From positions 1 through 32,343 of the forward strand of contig NZ_BGOW01000007.1 of the NCBI RefSeq assembly GCF_003851125.1: DNA of 32,343 nucleotides. The letters run 5' to 3'. Position 1 is the stretch's first letter; every line of letters starts with the position of its first letter. A program made the translations under genes and the position numbers. Source of the DNA: Sulfuriferula multivorans. GTDB lineage: Bacteria; Pseudomonadota; Gammaproteobacteria; Burkholderiales; Sulfuriferulaceae. Shown piece by piece: positions 17,707-25,607 of the stretch. The notes under the pieces were generated by a model, which saw nothing but the letters and a program-made list of their open reading frames with translations, was not told where the DNA came from and did not search any database.

Positions 17707-19181
17707 GATGAGACTCCGCAAACTTTTTCCACACGACAAAGTGTCGTCGATTCGGCATGTTCCAGATACAACCGCTTTAACAGGTTTTGCGCCACCTTGA
17801 GCCGATAAGCAGCACTTGCCCGCATGTCGCTGAGCGGTGCAAAATCCTGGGCAATCCCGGGTAGCGCTGCCTCGATAGAGGATGGAGACCAAGCCTGTCC
17901 AGTGAGCATGGTTTCAGTCTGTACAGCCCGCTTGGGTGTCGCCGCCATGCCACCGTATGCGATACGCGCCGCGATGATGTGACCGTTGTCGATGTCAAGC
18001 ACGTAGGCACCACACACTGCTGAAATATCCTGGTCTACGCGCTTGGAAATTTTGTAGCTAGCCACGATGCGGCCCTGCATTGGCAAAGGTACGCTCACCG
18101 CCTCGACAAACTCACCCGGCTGTAACGCTTTTTCTTGGTAGCCGAGGTATAAATCCTCCAGCGCCAATGCGCGAGTTTCGGTACCTCTGCGCAACTTCAG
18201 GATGGCGCCCAAGGCGATGAGAATGGGCATGGAATCCCCAATGGGCGAACCATTGGCTAGATTCCCGCACAAGGTGCCGGAATTGCGGATAGGCGGCGAA
18301 GCAAAGCGGCGGTACAACTCGTCCAGCATCGGATAATGTACGACCAGCGCAGCATAGGCGTCAGCCAGACACACAGCAGCGCCAATTTCCAGCGTAGCGT
18401 TCGTTTCATTTATTCGCTTCAACTCTGTGACTTCGCCGAGATAAATCAAACTGGGAAGTGCACGCAACTGCTTTGTAACCCACAAACCAATGTCAGTACC
18501 ACCGGCGAGCAGCAAGGCATCAGGGTGTCGCAGATAGTTTTGCGCCAGTTCATCCAGGCTACGCGGAGCATGAAAAGAGGCATCCCCATTCAGGCGCAGG
18601 CTGTCGGTTCGTTGCAGGGCACGCAACCGCTGCTTGCGGGATTCGTCTTGCGCGTCTGTTTGGCTCCAGCTCGCTGGGGCCGCATAGTCATTCAACCGAC
18701 ACCCTGCTTCGATAATGGGGCGGTAACCTGTGCAGCGGCACAGGTTACCGGCTAACGCATCCATTATTTGCGCGCGCCGTGCGCCGGGCTGGTTCAAATA
18801 AACATCGAACAACGCCATGACAAATCCGGGTGAGCAAAAGCCGCATTGGGAAGCATGATGATCAACCATGGCCTGCTGTACCGGATGCAGTGGCGCATCG
18901 TTGCGGGAAAGGCTCTCTACGGTCACCACCTCCTTGCCATCCACCGTGGGCAAAAAGCGGATGCAGGAATTGACCGCGCGATACGCAATTTTCTCTCCCT
19001 CCAACTCGCCCAAGACCACGGTGCAAGCTCCGCAATCGCCTTCGGCACAACCTTCTTTGGTACCTGTACGCCCGAGGGTGTCGCGCAGGTACTGAAGCAG
19101 CGTGGTCGTCGGTGGCACGCCCCTCGCCTTGATCACCTCGCCGTCCAGCACAAAGCGGATACCGTTGTCGTCAGCATCCAC
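17703..19181 (-). CDS. xdhA: Xanthine dehydrogenase, FeS/FAD subunit XdhA
   Basis: A 492-residue subunit (from the GTG start) carrying two [2Fe-2S] clusters and FAD. The first cluster cysteines are in GCAEGDCGAC plus a later Cys (about 45, 50, 53, 73), the second in CGFCSPG and LCRCTGYRP (about 113, 116, 148, 150). The FAD domain follows with LLLAGGTDIGLWVTKQ and IRNSGTLCGNLANGSPIGD. Start choice: GTG at 19181 has a GGGGGAG ribosome binding site six bases upstream and begins two bases after the hydroxyisourate hydrolase stop; the ATG at 19214 would force a 31-base overlap and gives residues unlike the family N terminus. It passes electrons from XdhB to NAD. Confidence 0.95.
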   Translation of the reverse strand: MDADDNGIRFVLDGEVIKARGVPPTTTLLQYLRDTLGRTGTKEGCAEGDCGACTVVLGELEGEKIAYRAVNSCIRFLPTVDGKEVVTVESLSRNDAPLHPVQQAMVDHHASQCGFCSPGFVMALFDVYLNQPGARRAQIMDALAGNLCRCTGYRPIIEAGCRLNDYAAPASWSQTDAQDESRKQRLRALQRTDSLRLNGDASFHAPRSLDELAQNYLRHPDALLLAGGTDIGLWVTKQLRALPSLIYLGEVTELKRINETNATLEIGAAVCLADAYAALVVHYPMLDELYRRFASPPIRNSGTLCGNLANGSPIGDSMPILIALGAILKLRRGTETRALALEDLYLGYQEKALQPGEFVEAVSVPLPMQGRIVASYKISKRVDQDISAVCGAYVLDIDNGHIIAARIAYGGMAATPKRAVQTETMLTGQAWSPSSIEAALPGIAQDFAPLSDMRASAAYRLKVAQNLLKRLYLEHAESTTLCRVEKVCGVSS

Positions 19182-19183
19182 GC

Positions 19184-19534
19184 TCAACTCCCCCGATAAG
19201 TCGAATAGCTCCACGGCGATACCAGCAGCGGCACATGGTAATGCCCTGCCGGATCAGCCACGCTGAAGCGAATGGCAATGCGATCTAGAAATGGTGGGAT
19301 TGATACGGCAAGACCAGAATTGCGGAAATATTCAGCAACATGAAACACCAATTCGTACTCACCAATGTACAGTTCCCCGCCTTCGAGTAATGCGCTGTCA
19401 GTACGCCCGTCAATGTTGCTTTGGAAAGAAACCAGCAGCGTGTCAGGTTGACCTATCCGGTAAAGCGCCACAGGGATGCCGGAGGCAGGGCAACCCTGCG
19501 CCGTATCAAGAATATGCGTGGTTAATTTTCCCAT
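19184..19534 (-). CDS. 5-hydroxyisourate hydrolase (transthyretin-like)
   Basis: A 116-residue transthyretin-family enzyme that hydrolyses 5-hydroxyisourate, the product of PuuD, to OHCU. The family marks are complete: [14 protein letters not shown] at the N terminus with catalytic His, NIDGRTD with catalytic Arg, [19 protein letters not shown] at the C terminus with catalytic His and the terminal YRGS tetrapeptide. I chose the ATG at 19534 because it gives the usual N terminus; upstream codons to 19600 are unlike the family. It has no signal peptide, so it is cytoplasmic. It is the first gene of the long minus-strand operon. Confidence 0.96.
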   Translation of the reverse strand: MGKLTTHILDTAQGCPASGIPVALYRIGQPDTLLVSFQSNIDGRTDSALLEGGELYIGEYELVFHVAEYFRNSGLAVSIPPFLDRIAIRFSVADPAGHYHVPLLVSPWSYSTYRGS

Positions 19535-19729
19535 TTGGGAAGCGATTCCTTTCCAGTAAATCCATCGTGATCGCCATTCTGCTTTCCGAATGCATAACAC
19601 ACCTGAAAACAGAACAGGCTGGCGTGGCTATAGCTTGGTAAGTTCAAACACAAATCTCTCGAACCGAGCTTAACCTTCATGAAACATTTTTAATGACTTG
19701 GTGCACTGAAAGTTGGACACAATTTCCAA

Positions 19730-19745
19730 AGCAATATCCATACCT
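19730..19745 (-). promoter_or_regulatory. Candidate sigma54 promoter of the xdh operon
   Basis: The minus strand reads AGGTATGGATATTGCT: GG and GC are exactly 12 bases apart and the -12 element TTGCT is perfect, but the -24 element GGTATG deviates from GGCACG at two positions. It would leave a leader of about 185 bases before the hydroxyisourate hydrolase ATG. Confidence 0.4.
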
Positions 19746-19805
19746 TCAATTCAGATTGTTTTACTTAAGAGTAGCGTGCCGGAAAAAATACTTTCATATA
19801 GCGTT

Positions 19806-19839
19806 GTATTTAACGCTGTATGTATACAATGTTAAATAC
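19806..19839. promoter_or_regulatory. Inverted repeat, likely regulator operator
   Basis: GTATTTAAC (19806-19814) and GTTAAATAC (19831-19839) are perfect inverted 9-base arms. Between them lies the palindrome TGTATACA (19821-19828), close to the TTGTATACAA-type sites bound by many FCD-subfamily GntR regulators. The GntR gene at 20162 is the obvious candidate binder; this is inference. Confidence 0.5.
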
Positions 19840-19932
19840 TTAGCAATATAGCCTGACAATATGCAGGATAGATTTATAATGCTATAACAAAGCCGTAAAC
19901 ACGATTTGATACGATGAGCATAGGGTCTATTT

Positions 19933-19949
19933 CGCATTGCCTTGGTGCA
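19933..19949. promoter_or_regulatory. Putative NtrC-type site 1 of the divergent region
   Basis: CGCATTGCCTTGGTGCA fits the GC-N11-GC pattern of NtrC enhancers (TGCACY-N5-RGTGCA), with a perfect right half GGTGCA and a weaker left half. Confidence 0.5.
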
Positions 19950-19962
19950 ATTTTATTTTTTT

Positions 19963-19979
19963 CGCCACAATATGGTGCG
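19963..19979. promoter_or_regulatory. Putative NtrC-type site 2 of the divergent region
   Basis: CGCCACAATATGGTGCG keeps GC-N11-GC spacing; its complement, CGCACCATATTGTGGCG, is close to the classical TGCACCATATTGGTGCA enhancer. Its centre is 30 bases, about three helical turns, from site 1, as expected for cooperative binding. Confidence 0.55.
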
Positions 19980-20161
19980 CACAGCAATATTCATATGTTG
20001 TACATTTGTAATATACGATATCACGACATAGTTGTATCCAGTTCAACTGGTCCGGCTTGCTGATGCAGCGCACAATTCATTAAACCTGGAACAAAGACAA
20101 CTTTTTTATTAAAGAAAAACAGATGAAAACGCTGCAAAAGGACATGAAGGAATGAACGAAT

Positions 20162-20896
20162 ATGACTTCGCTAAATGAATCTCTATCAGCCTCCATGGCA
20201 TCCTCTTCCATCGTCACAAAACGAGGCATGTCAGACGTAGATAAAAAAATCTACGACTCTGTCTTCAATGCTGTGATGAACCAACGACTGCCTCCAGGCA
20301 CCAAATTGACCGAAGCACACTTTTGCGAGCTATTTAAAGTAAGCCGCACTATTGTGCGCAAGGCGTTACAGCGGCTTTCGCATGCCCATATTGTGGTGCT
20401 CAAACCTAATCATGGCGCAAGCATTGCTTCCCCTACACCGCAAGAAACCCGAGAAATATTTGCTGCGCGTCGCGGTATTGAAGCGGCGATTATTCCACTC
20501 GCCATTAAACACGCAAGCAATGCGCAAATTGCTGGCCTACGCAAAATGGCAAAAGCAGAACATGCGGCTTTCGAGAGCGGCGATCGCGCCAACTGGATAA
20601 GTCTAGGCGGTGCGTTCCACATTGCACTGGCAGAATTGGCCGGGAACAGTGTCTTGCAGAGATTTCTGTCTGAATTGGTGTCGCGATGCTCGTTGATCAT
20701 TGCGCTGTATCAATTACCCGGAAACGTAGCCTGCAGTCACGACGAGCATGACCGGTTGATCGATGTCATCGCAAGTAAAGATGTAAAACGCGCACTTAAA
20801 ATGATGGAACAACATTTGCTAGCGATAGAAGCGAGACTCAATCTGAACGATGAGAGAGCAAAAATAAACCTCGCTGAAATTCTTGGATTGGCGTGA
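20162..20896 (+). CDS. GntR-family transcriptional regulator, FCD subfamily
   Basis: A 244-residue regulator with an N-terminal winged helix (about residues 23-90; KIYDSVFNAVMNQRLPPGTKLTE, LFKVSRTIVRKALQRL) and a C-terminal FCD all-helical ligand domain (about 95-235). The FCD metal-site histidines are plausible in FHIALAELAGN, DEHDRLIDVI and MEQHLLAIEARL. It is the first gene of the allantoin-breakdown operon and faces the xdh operon across a shared control region, so regulation of one or both by a pathway intermediate such as urate, allantoin or xanthine is likely. FCD regulators are usually repressors, but activators are known. The ATG at 20162 follows a GAAGGAATGAACGAAT leader with AAGGA at a somewhat long spacing. 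Confidence 0.93.
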   Translation: MTSLNESLSASMASSSIVTKRGMSDVDKKIYDSVFNAVMNQRLPPGTKLTEAHFCELFKVSRTIVRKALQRLSHAHIVVLKPNHGASIASPTPQETREIFAARRGIEAAIIPLAIKHASNAQIAGLRKMAKAEHAAFESGDRANWISLGGAFHIALAELAGNSVLQRFLSELVSRCSLIIALYQLPGNVACSHDEHDRLIDVIASKDVKRALKMMEQHLLAIEARLNLNDERAKINLAEILGLA

Positions 20897-20914
20897 ACCC
20901 TCAAATGATAAAAA

Positions 20915-21847
20915 ATGATCAAAAACACATTAGCAGCTGACTACCCAAGAAATCTGATTGGCTACGGGCAGAACCCTCCACACCCAAGATGGCCTGAAAA
21001 TGCACGTATTGCCGTACAGTTCGTGCTGAATTACGAGGAAGGCTCAGAAAATTGCATCCTGCATGGTGATGCGTCTTCGGAAACATTTCTCTCGGAAATC
21101 ATCGGTGCCCGACCCTTTGTCGGCAGTCGACACATGAGCATGGAGTCATTGTTCGAATATGGAAGTCGAGCCGGTGTATGGCGAATCCTGAAACTTTTCC
21201 ATGACCGGCAACTGCCCCTCAGCGTTTTTGCTGTGGGAATGGCATTGGCGAGACACCCTGAACTGGCTAAACATTTAGTCGAATCGAAGCACGAGATCGT
21301 CGCGCATGGCTGGCGCTGGATTGATTATCACGGCATGGATGAGGCCACGGAGCGCGAACATATTCAACTGGCAGTGGAAACGTTGCGCGATTTGACCGGC
21401 AGCGCCCCTGCAGGTTGGTATACCGGACGGACCAGTGAAAATACGCGCCGTTTGCTGGTGGAACACGGTGGCTTTGTCTATGACGCCGATTCTTATAGTG
21501 ATGATTTACCTTACTGGGAAACAGTGTCCGGTCAACCTCATTTGGTTGTGCCCTATACCTTGGATACCAATGATATGCGCTTCGCCACCGCACAGGGTTT
21601 CAACAGCGGCGACCAGTTCTATTCATATCTAAAAGATGCATTTGACACCCTTTATGCAGAAGGTGCCAATGCACCAAAAATGCTCTCGATAGGCCTGCAT
21701 TGCCGCATGGCCGGCCGCCCGGGGCGAATTGCTGCACTAGCGCGTTTTCTGGACCATGTTCAGCGCCATGAACAAGTCTGGATATGTCGCCGGATCGATA
21801 TTGCCCTGCACTGGATCAAGCACCATCCTGCACCACGCAATTGTTGA
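20915..21847 (+). CDS. puuE: Allantoinase PuuE (polysaccharide-deacetylase fold)
   Basis: A 310-residue cofactor-independent allantoinase that opens allantoin to allantoate. It matches PuuE along its length: DYPRNLIGYGQNPPHPRWP, FVLNYEEGSE, then HMSMESLFEYGSRAGVWR, HGWRWIDYHGMDEA, GWYTGRTSENTRRL, DSYSDDLPYW, PYTLDTNDMRFA and SIGLHCRMAGRPGR. Metal-ligand patterns of true polysaccharide deacetylases are altered as is usual for PuuE. No metal-dependent AllB-type allantoinase is in the window. It starts 18 bases after the regulator stop and lacks a strong ribosome binding site, suggesting coupling. Confidence 0.96.
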   Translation: MIKNTLAADYPRNLIGYGQNPPHPRWPENARIAVQFVLNYEEGSENCILHGDASSETFLSEIIGARPFVGSRHMSMESLFEYGSRAGVWRILKLFHDRQLPLSVFAVGMALARHPELAKHLVESKHEIVAHGWRWIDYHGMDEATEREHIQLAVETLRDLTGSAPAGWYTGRTSENTRRLLVEHGGFVYDADSYSDDLPYWETVSGQPHLVVPYTLDTNDMRFATAQGFNSGDQFYSYLKDAFDTLYAEGANAPKMLSIGLHCRMAGRPGRIAALARFLDHVQRHEQVWICRRIDIALHWIKHHPAPRNC

Positions 21848-21855
21848 AGAGCGAT

Positions 21856-22371
21856 ATGTCTATCTATTCAATAGCGTCTCTGAACGCGCTTGAGCAAACA
21901 GCTTTCATCTCCTGTTTATCAGGTGTTTATGAACACTCGCCCTGGGTAGCCGAGCACGCCAGTCAGCGACGCCCATTTACTTCAGTGGCGAAACTCGCCG
22001 CAGCAATGCACGCATGCGTCCTCGCGGCCGGCAAATCTGAGCAGCTGGCGCTGATCCGAGCCCACCCTGAATTAGCTGGAAAACTTGCTATCGACGGCGG
22101 ATTAACTGCGGCTTCGCGTTTGGAACAAAGCGCAGCCGGTCTGGACAAGTGCACTCCACAAGAGTTTGCGCGGATATCCGAGCTTAATCATGCCTATCAG
22201 GAAAAATTCGGTTTTCCTTTTATCATCGCGGTTCGGAACATGACCAAGGCAAGCATCATCTCCGCGATGGAACAACGCATTGCCCACCCATTTGACCGGG
22301 AAGTAAATGCCGCCCTGGACGAAATCATGTGTATTGCCAGCTATCGCCTCAATGATCTTGTCATTGATTAA
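21856..22371 (+). CDS. uraD: OHCU decarboxylase (2-oxo-4-hydroxy-4-carboxy-5-ureidoimidazoline decarboxylase)
   Basis: A 171-residue all-helical enzyme that decarboxylates OHCU to (S)-allantoin, the step after hydroxyisourate hydrolase. Recognisable patterns: SLNALEQTAFISCLSGVYEHSPWVAE, the catalytic-His region LIRAHPELAGK, LNHAYQEKFGFPFIIAVRN, and the C-terminal ALDEIMCIASYRLNDLV. I chose the ATG at 21856, nine bases after the puuE stop; the longer frame from 21784 overlaps puuE by 64 bases and has no family match. Here uraD is separated from its partner hydrolase, which sits in the divergent operon; in many genomes the two are adjacent or fused. Confidence 0.95.
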   Translation: MSIYSIASLNALEQTAFISCLSGVYEHSPWVAEHASQRRPFTSVAKLAAAMHACVLAAGKSEQLALIRAHPELAGKLAIDGGLTAASRLEQSAAGLDKCTPQEFARISELNHAYQEKFGFPFIIAVRNMTKASIISAMEQRIAHPFDREVNAALDEIMCIASYRLNDLVID

Positions 22372-22392
22372 CTATTTCAGCGAAATAACCCA

Positions 22393-23412
22393 ATGGAAAT
22401 TCAATCTGCAATTCATGAGGCACCCGATTTCGCTACCCGCTGGGTCAATCTTTCAGACCTGCGCTTAGGTGCGCAGGCATTATCAGCCAGCGATGAGTTT
22501 TTTGCGCCTAAAGAACGCTTGCTCAATCCAGAACCACCAATATTCATCCCCGGGAAATATGACGATCATGGAAAGTGGATGGATGGATGGGAAACACGGC
22601 GCAAACGTGGGGCTGGAAATGATCATTGCGTGGTGAAACTGGGTCTTCGTGGCGTAATTAAAGGCATAGACATCGACACCAGCCACTTTACTGGAAACTA
22701 CCCACCTGCCGCGTCGTTAGAAGCAGCTATTTGCGATAAAGACCCGGACGAATCAACCCAGTGGGTACGTCTGCTGGATCCCATTTCCCTGCGCGGCAAC
22801 GCGCATCATTACCTTGAAATATGTGATCCCCGTATATGGAGCCATGTACGTTTAAACATATATCCCGATGGGGGCATCGCACGCCTGCGCATATTCGGTC
22901 AGGTCGCTTGTGATTGGGCAGCTCGCGCGAAAGATCAATTATATGATCTCGTTGCTCTGGAGAACGGTGGACTGGCGGTGGCCTGCAACGATGCACATTT
23001 CGGCAATCCCATTAATTTGCTGGCACCTGGTCGCGGCATCAATATGGGCGATGGATGGGAAACACGGCGCAGACGCGAACCCGGCAATGACTGGGCAATT
23101 ATTGCGCTGGGGCATCCCGGCACAATAAGGAAAATCGAAGTCGATACCGCCCATTACAAGGGCAACTATCCTGACAAATTCTCCGTACAAGGGGCTTATG
23201 TCCAAGACGGAACCGAGCAATCCATGATAACGCAAAGTATGTTTTGGCCAATGTTACTGCCAGAACAGTCGCTGACGATGGATAAAATACATACATTCAC
23301 AGACCAGATCCATGCTTTAGGAGCGATTACACACATCCGGTTCAACATTATCCCGGATGGCGGTGTCAGTCGTTTGCGACTTTGGGGAAACCTCGATGAG
23401 GGCAGCTCTTAA
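22393..23412 (+). CDS. alc: Allantoicase
   Basis: A 339-residue enzyme splitting allantoate into ureidoglycolate and urea. Two homologous jelly-roll repeats are visible: the first with [18 protein letters not shown] and [12 protein letters not shown], the second with [17 protein letters not shown] and [12 protein letters not shown], each followed by an [13 protein letters not shown] or [13 protein letters not shown] segment. Length fits. It follows uraD and overlaps the next gene by one base (TAATG). Its presence, rather than an allantoate amidohydrolase, means that urea and not ammonia is released at this step. Confidence 0.96.
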   Translation: MEIQSAIHEAPDFATRWVNLSDLRLGAQALSASDEFFAPKERLLNPEPPIFIPGKYDDHGKWMDGWETRRKRGAGNDHCVVKLGLRGVIKGIDIDTSHFTGNYPPAASLEAAICDKDPDESTQWVRLLDPISLRGNAHHYLEICDPRIWSHVRLNIYPDGGIARLRIFGQVACDWAARAKDQLYDLVALENGGLAVACNDAHFGNPINLLAPGRGINMGDGWETRRRREPGNDWAIIALGHPGTIRKIEVDTAHYKGNYPDKFSVQGAYVQDGTEQSMITQSMFWPMLLPEQSLTMDKIHTFTDQIHALGAITHIRFNIIPDGGVSRLRLWGNLDEGSS

Positions 23413-23960
23413 TGGCCTGCCTTGGCGAGTTGACGGTCGAGCCACTCACTGCAGATGAGTTTGCTCCATTCGGTGATGTGATCGAAGCCAGAGATTCAAG
23501 TGCCTTCTTTGTGAATGAGGGCCAGGCACAGCGTTTTCATGACCTCGCCAAAATTGATGTCGCCGCAGATAATGGACGCCCTTTAATCAGCATATTTCGC
23601 AGCGCTCCCACCCACTTCCCGCTGACATTGCATAAAATCGAACGGCATCCGCTAGGAAGCCAGGCATTTATCCCATTGGGAAATCATCAATTCCTGATTG
23701 TCGTCGCCAGCACGACCAATAACGATTTTCCAGACAGGCCACGAGTTTTCTTGAGCAATGGCCATCAAGGCGTAAATTACAAACCCGGCGTATGGCATCA
23801 CCCTCTCATTGTGCTAAATCGCACAACTGAATTCCTGGTTATTGATCGAGGCGGTATAGGAACTAACTGTGATGTTTCTGAGCTCAACGAAAAATTCGTA
23901 ATCGAATTTCCTGAAATTAAGAGATGGCTCAAACCCGATAGTTGGCTATCTTCCAGCTAG
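23412..23960 (+). CDS. allA: Ureidoglycolate lyase (ureidoglycolase)
   Basis: A 182-residue cupin-fold lyase converting ureidoglycolate to glyoxylate and urea. Family patterns: EPLTADEFAPFGDVIEA at the N terminus, IERHPLGSQAFIPLGNHQFLIVVA in the middle, GVNYKPGVWHHPLIVL and EFLVIDRGG near the C terminus. Overlap with the allantoicase stop as TAATG indicates coupled translation. It completes the route to glyoxylate; the two urea molecules would need a urease elsewhere. The last 48 bases before its end are partly duplicated at 25608-25655. Confidence 0.95.
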   Translation: MACLGELTVEPLTADEFAPFGDVIEARDSSAFFVNEGQAQRFHDLAKIDVAADNGRPLISIFRSAPTHFPLTLHKIERHPLGSQAFIPLGNHQFLIVVASTTNNDFPDRPRVFLSNGHQGVNYKPGVWHHPLIVLNRTTEFLVIDRGGIGTNCDVSELNEKFVIEFPEIKRWLKPDSWLSSS

Positions 23961-24045
23961 CGTTCGAACAACTACAGTCAGGAAGCTGTTAGTTAAATGT
24001 CTATGAAAGCAGGTGAAATCCAGACGCACTGCCTTACAAAATAGA

Positions 24046-24091
24046 CTCCAACACGAGCTTGATGTGCTGATCGCATCAATCCACGCTGGAG
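24046..24091. terminator. Imperfect hairpin between convergent allA and channel gene
   Basis: Arms CTCCA and TGGAG with an inner TTGATG/CATCAA stem and mismatches between. On the minus strand it is followed by a T-rich TCTATTTTG, so it could end transcription of the channel gene; no T-run exists on the plus side. Confidence 0.35.
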
Positions 24092-24129
24092 CCTTGACGA
24101 ATCCTGACTGCGAATTTGTCATTCCCTGT

Positions 24130-25017
24130 TTAGAAGTGGTACTCGGCTCTAATCATTGGGGTCTTGGCAAAAGCGCCACTTCCAGCAGAGCCTGATGCAT
24201 CGACACCGAACTTATTCTTCCAGTATTGATATTCGACACCAAGCTTGAACGTGCCTTTCGGCCCACCCATAAGCTTTCCTACATCGGCCATGATCTGAGC
24301 ATCAATGTTGGTCTCCGGTTTGGTCTGCGCACCAAACTCATCCCTACCCTTTGCGGCAATGAAATTCGCAAAACCTTCGAATGAAAATGCCGAATCACCA
24401 ATTGGAATGGCCCATGCCGCGGTCAGCATCGGATGCGTTTTATAGGAATAGCGCGAGACGCATGTGTTGGTGTAGGTATTGCATGGTGCATTGCTTTCCC
24501 ACAAAACCAGCAAACTAACATTAAGAAAGCCTGGCACGTCAAACATAAGGGTTGGCCCCAATACCAGCATCCGTTTCTTGGAGTTGTAACCGGCATCAGT
24601 CTTGGTGTTCCAATCGAATCCCCCAGTAATACCGATGTCTTTCACGACACCAAATTTGTAATCTTTGCCTGTGATCTTACCGAGGTCTAACGTGTTGCGA
24701 TAGACTACATATGCTTCTTGCGCGCCATCAGTCGAATGGGCATTAGACGGATCCTTGCTGTTCGACAACAGCATGTCGACATTGAAAAAATTAGTGCCGT
24801 ACTTGTAGCCGCTCGCATGAGTCAGCGCAAAAATGTTCTTGGTGATGTCATTCCCCTCATAAGGCTCCGCAAAACTGGTGCCATAACGCCAACTGATAGA
24901 CGTGTCACTCCAGTCAGCTGCGAATGCGGGAAAGCACGCAAGCAACACTGAACATCCAATCAGTGCAGTAGAGGCCCTTAACTTGGTCGCGCTTGAGTTT
25001 GTGCTTAACTTAACCAT
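24130..25017 (-). CDS. Tsx-like nucleoside-type outer-membrane channel protein
   Basis: A 295-residue predicted outer-membrane beta-barrel. The N terminus is a signal peptide ending ACFPAFA/ADWSD near residue 33. The mature protein starts with WSDTSISWRYGTSFAEPYEG and shows alternating polar and aromatic strands, ending in a terminal Phe (IRAEYHF), a standard BAM-recognised barrel end. The pattern resembles the Tsx nucleoside-channel family, and the neighbourhood of two purine importers and the degradation genes supports nucleoside or base uptake across the outer membrane. I chose the ATG at 25017, which has a GGGAG sequence about 11 bases upstream; the ATG at 25035 has no ribosome binding site. 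One pair of cysteines (CNTYTNTC) lies in a probable external loop. A sigma54-type promoter sits about 80 bases upstream. Confidence 0.85.
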   Translation of the reverse strand: MVKLSTNSSATKLRASTALIGCSVLLACFPAFAADWSDTSISWRYGTSFAEPYEGNDITKNIFALTHASGYKYGTNFFNVDMLLSNSKDPSNAHSTDGAQEAYVVYRNTLDLGKITGKDYKFGVVKDIGITGGFDWNTKTDAGYNSKKRMLVLGPTLMFDVPGFLNVSLLVLWESNAPCNTYTNTCVSRYSYKTHPMLTAAWAIPIGDSAFSFEGFANFIAAKGRDEFGAQTKPETNIDAQIMADVGKLMGGPKGTFKLGVEYQYWKNKFGVDASGSAGSGAFAKTPMIRAEYHF

Positions 25018-25095
25018 TTTTGATATCACTCCCATTCATTAATTAAAAAGTTGAGTACGGAGAATTTAAAGTCCCCCTCCGTTCAAAGGCATTAA

Positions 25096-25111
25096 AGCAA
25101 ACGATATGCCA
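25096..25111 (-). promoter_or_regulatory. Putative sigma54 promoter of the channel gene
   Basis: Minus strand TGGCATA-TCGT-TTGCT: -24 TGGCA and -12 TTGCT are intact with exact spacing. Start of transcription would be near 25085, about 70 bases before the ATG. Confidence 0.6.
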
Positions 25112-25154
25112 AATAACCAACCCAACTAAACTGCATGCAACATTTCAGAAAAAT

Positions 25155-25171
25155 TGCATACAACATATGCA
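25155..25171. promoter_or_regulatory. Putative NtrC-type dyad upstream of the channel gene
   Basis: TGCATACAACATATGCA has GC-N11-GC spacing with TGCA at both ends, and lies inside a longer perfect inverted repeat with 9-base arms AAATTGCAT (25151-25159) and ATGCAATTT (25167-25175). Its centre is about 78 bases upstream of the predicted start site. A GntR-type operator is the alternative. Confidence 0.5.
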
Positions 25172-25384
25172 ATTTCATAGAGAAATTATGAATTATTCGA
25201 GTGACTGACAAAGAGAAATGTGAGAATTTCTTATTGGGGTGCGGACGAGTAATGCGTAAACATAGTGCATTCTGACAGGTGCTTTGTTCCAAGATAGTGC
25301 AAGCCAATGATTTTTACCTCTTTAAGCATCACAAAATAATAGTTCTCAATATGTCAATAAAGTGGACACAATTGAATTTTTGCT

Positions 25385-25471
25385 AACTACTCAAAGGAAG
25401 CCGAACTTCGCAGCATCAAGGCCAAATTGCATCGGGATACCGATGAGCGCGATATCTTGAAAATAGCCACA
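25385..25471 (+). pseudogene. Remnant of an IS3-family OrfA transposase
   Basis: The plus-strand frame reads KEAELRSIKAKLHRDTDERD then ILKIAT, matching the leucine-zipper C-terminal region of IS3-family OrfA proteins, which typically ends LREERDILKKATAYFA. No helix-turn-helix part or OrfB is present. A short AGTGGACACAATT word at 25361-25373, just upstream, resembles IS3-type ends. The element is badly decayed. Confidence 0.55.
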
Positions 25472-25607
25472 TTGCCTGCCGCACCAAAGCATAGAAACAC
25501 TAGAAGAGGACAGTACCGTCTACTCCTTGGAGGTCATCAAAAACCTAATCTTGGAGGAGCTGAGGACCCTATGTGGAGGCGCCCCCGGGTGGCCCTGTTT
25601 GGGAATT

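Larger units (their letters stand above)
19535..20161. other. Divergent control region between the xdh operon and the allantoin operon
   Basis: A 627-bp AT-rich non-coding region. It holds a candidate sigma54 promoter for the xdh side (19730-19745), a 9-bp inverted repeat with an inner TGTATACA palindrome (19806-19839), two GC-N11-GC dyads 30 bases apart (19933-19979), and a further AT-rich stretch rich in TTGTA/TATAC words before the regulator gene (about 19995-20040). A sequence resembling an IS3-type end is at 19711-19725. No coding frame is convincing. Confidence 0.7.

Noticed and set aside
19541-19557. Possible sigma54 promoter TGGAAAGGAATCGCT just before the hydroxyisourate hydrolase start
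   Set aside because: GG-to-GC spacing is one base short and the sequence overlaps the ribosome binding site of the gene.
19711-19725. AGTTGGACACAATT word in the divergent region as an insertion-sequence end
   Set aside because: It resembles IS3-type ends and the word at 25361 but no transposase trace, partner repeat or target duplication is visible nearby.
20040-20065. Plus-strand sigma54 promoter for the GntR operon (TGGTCCGGCTTGCT)
   Set aside because: GG-to-GC distance is ten bases, two short of the required twelve.
23969-23996. AACTACAG/CTGTTAGTT hairpin after allA as a plus-strand terminator
   Set aside because: The stem is interrupted by a bulge and no T-run follows.
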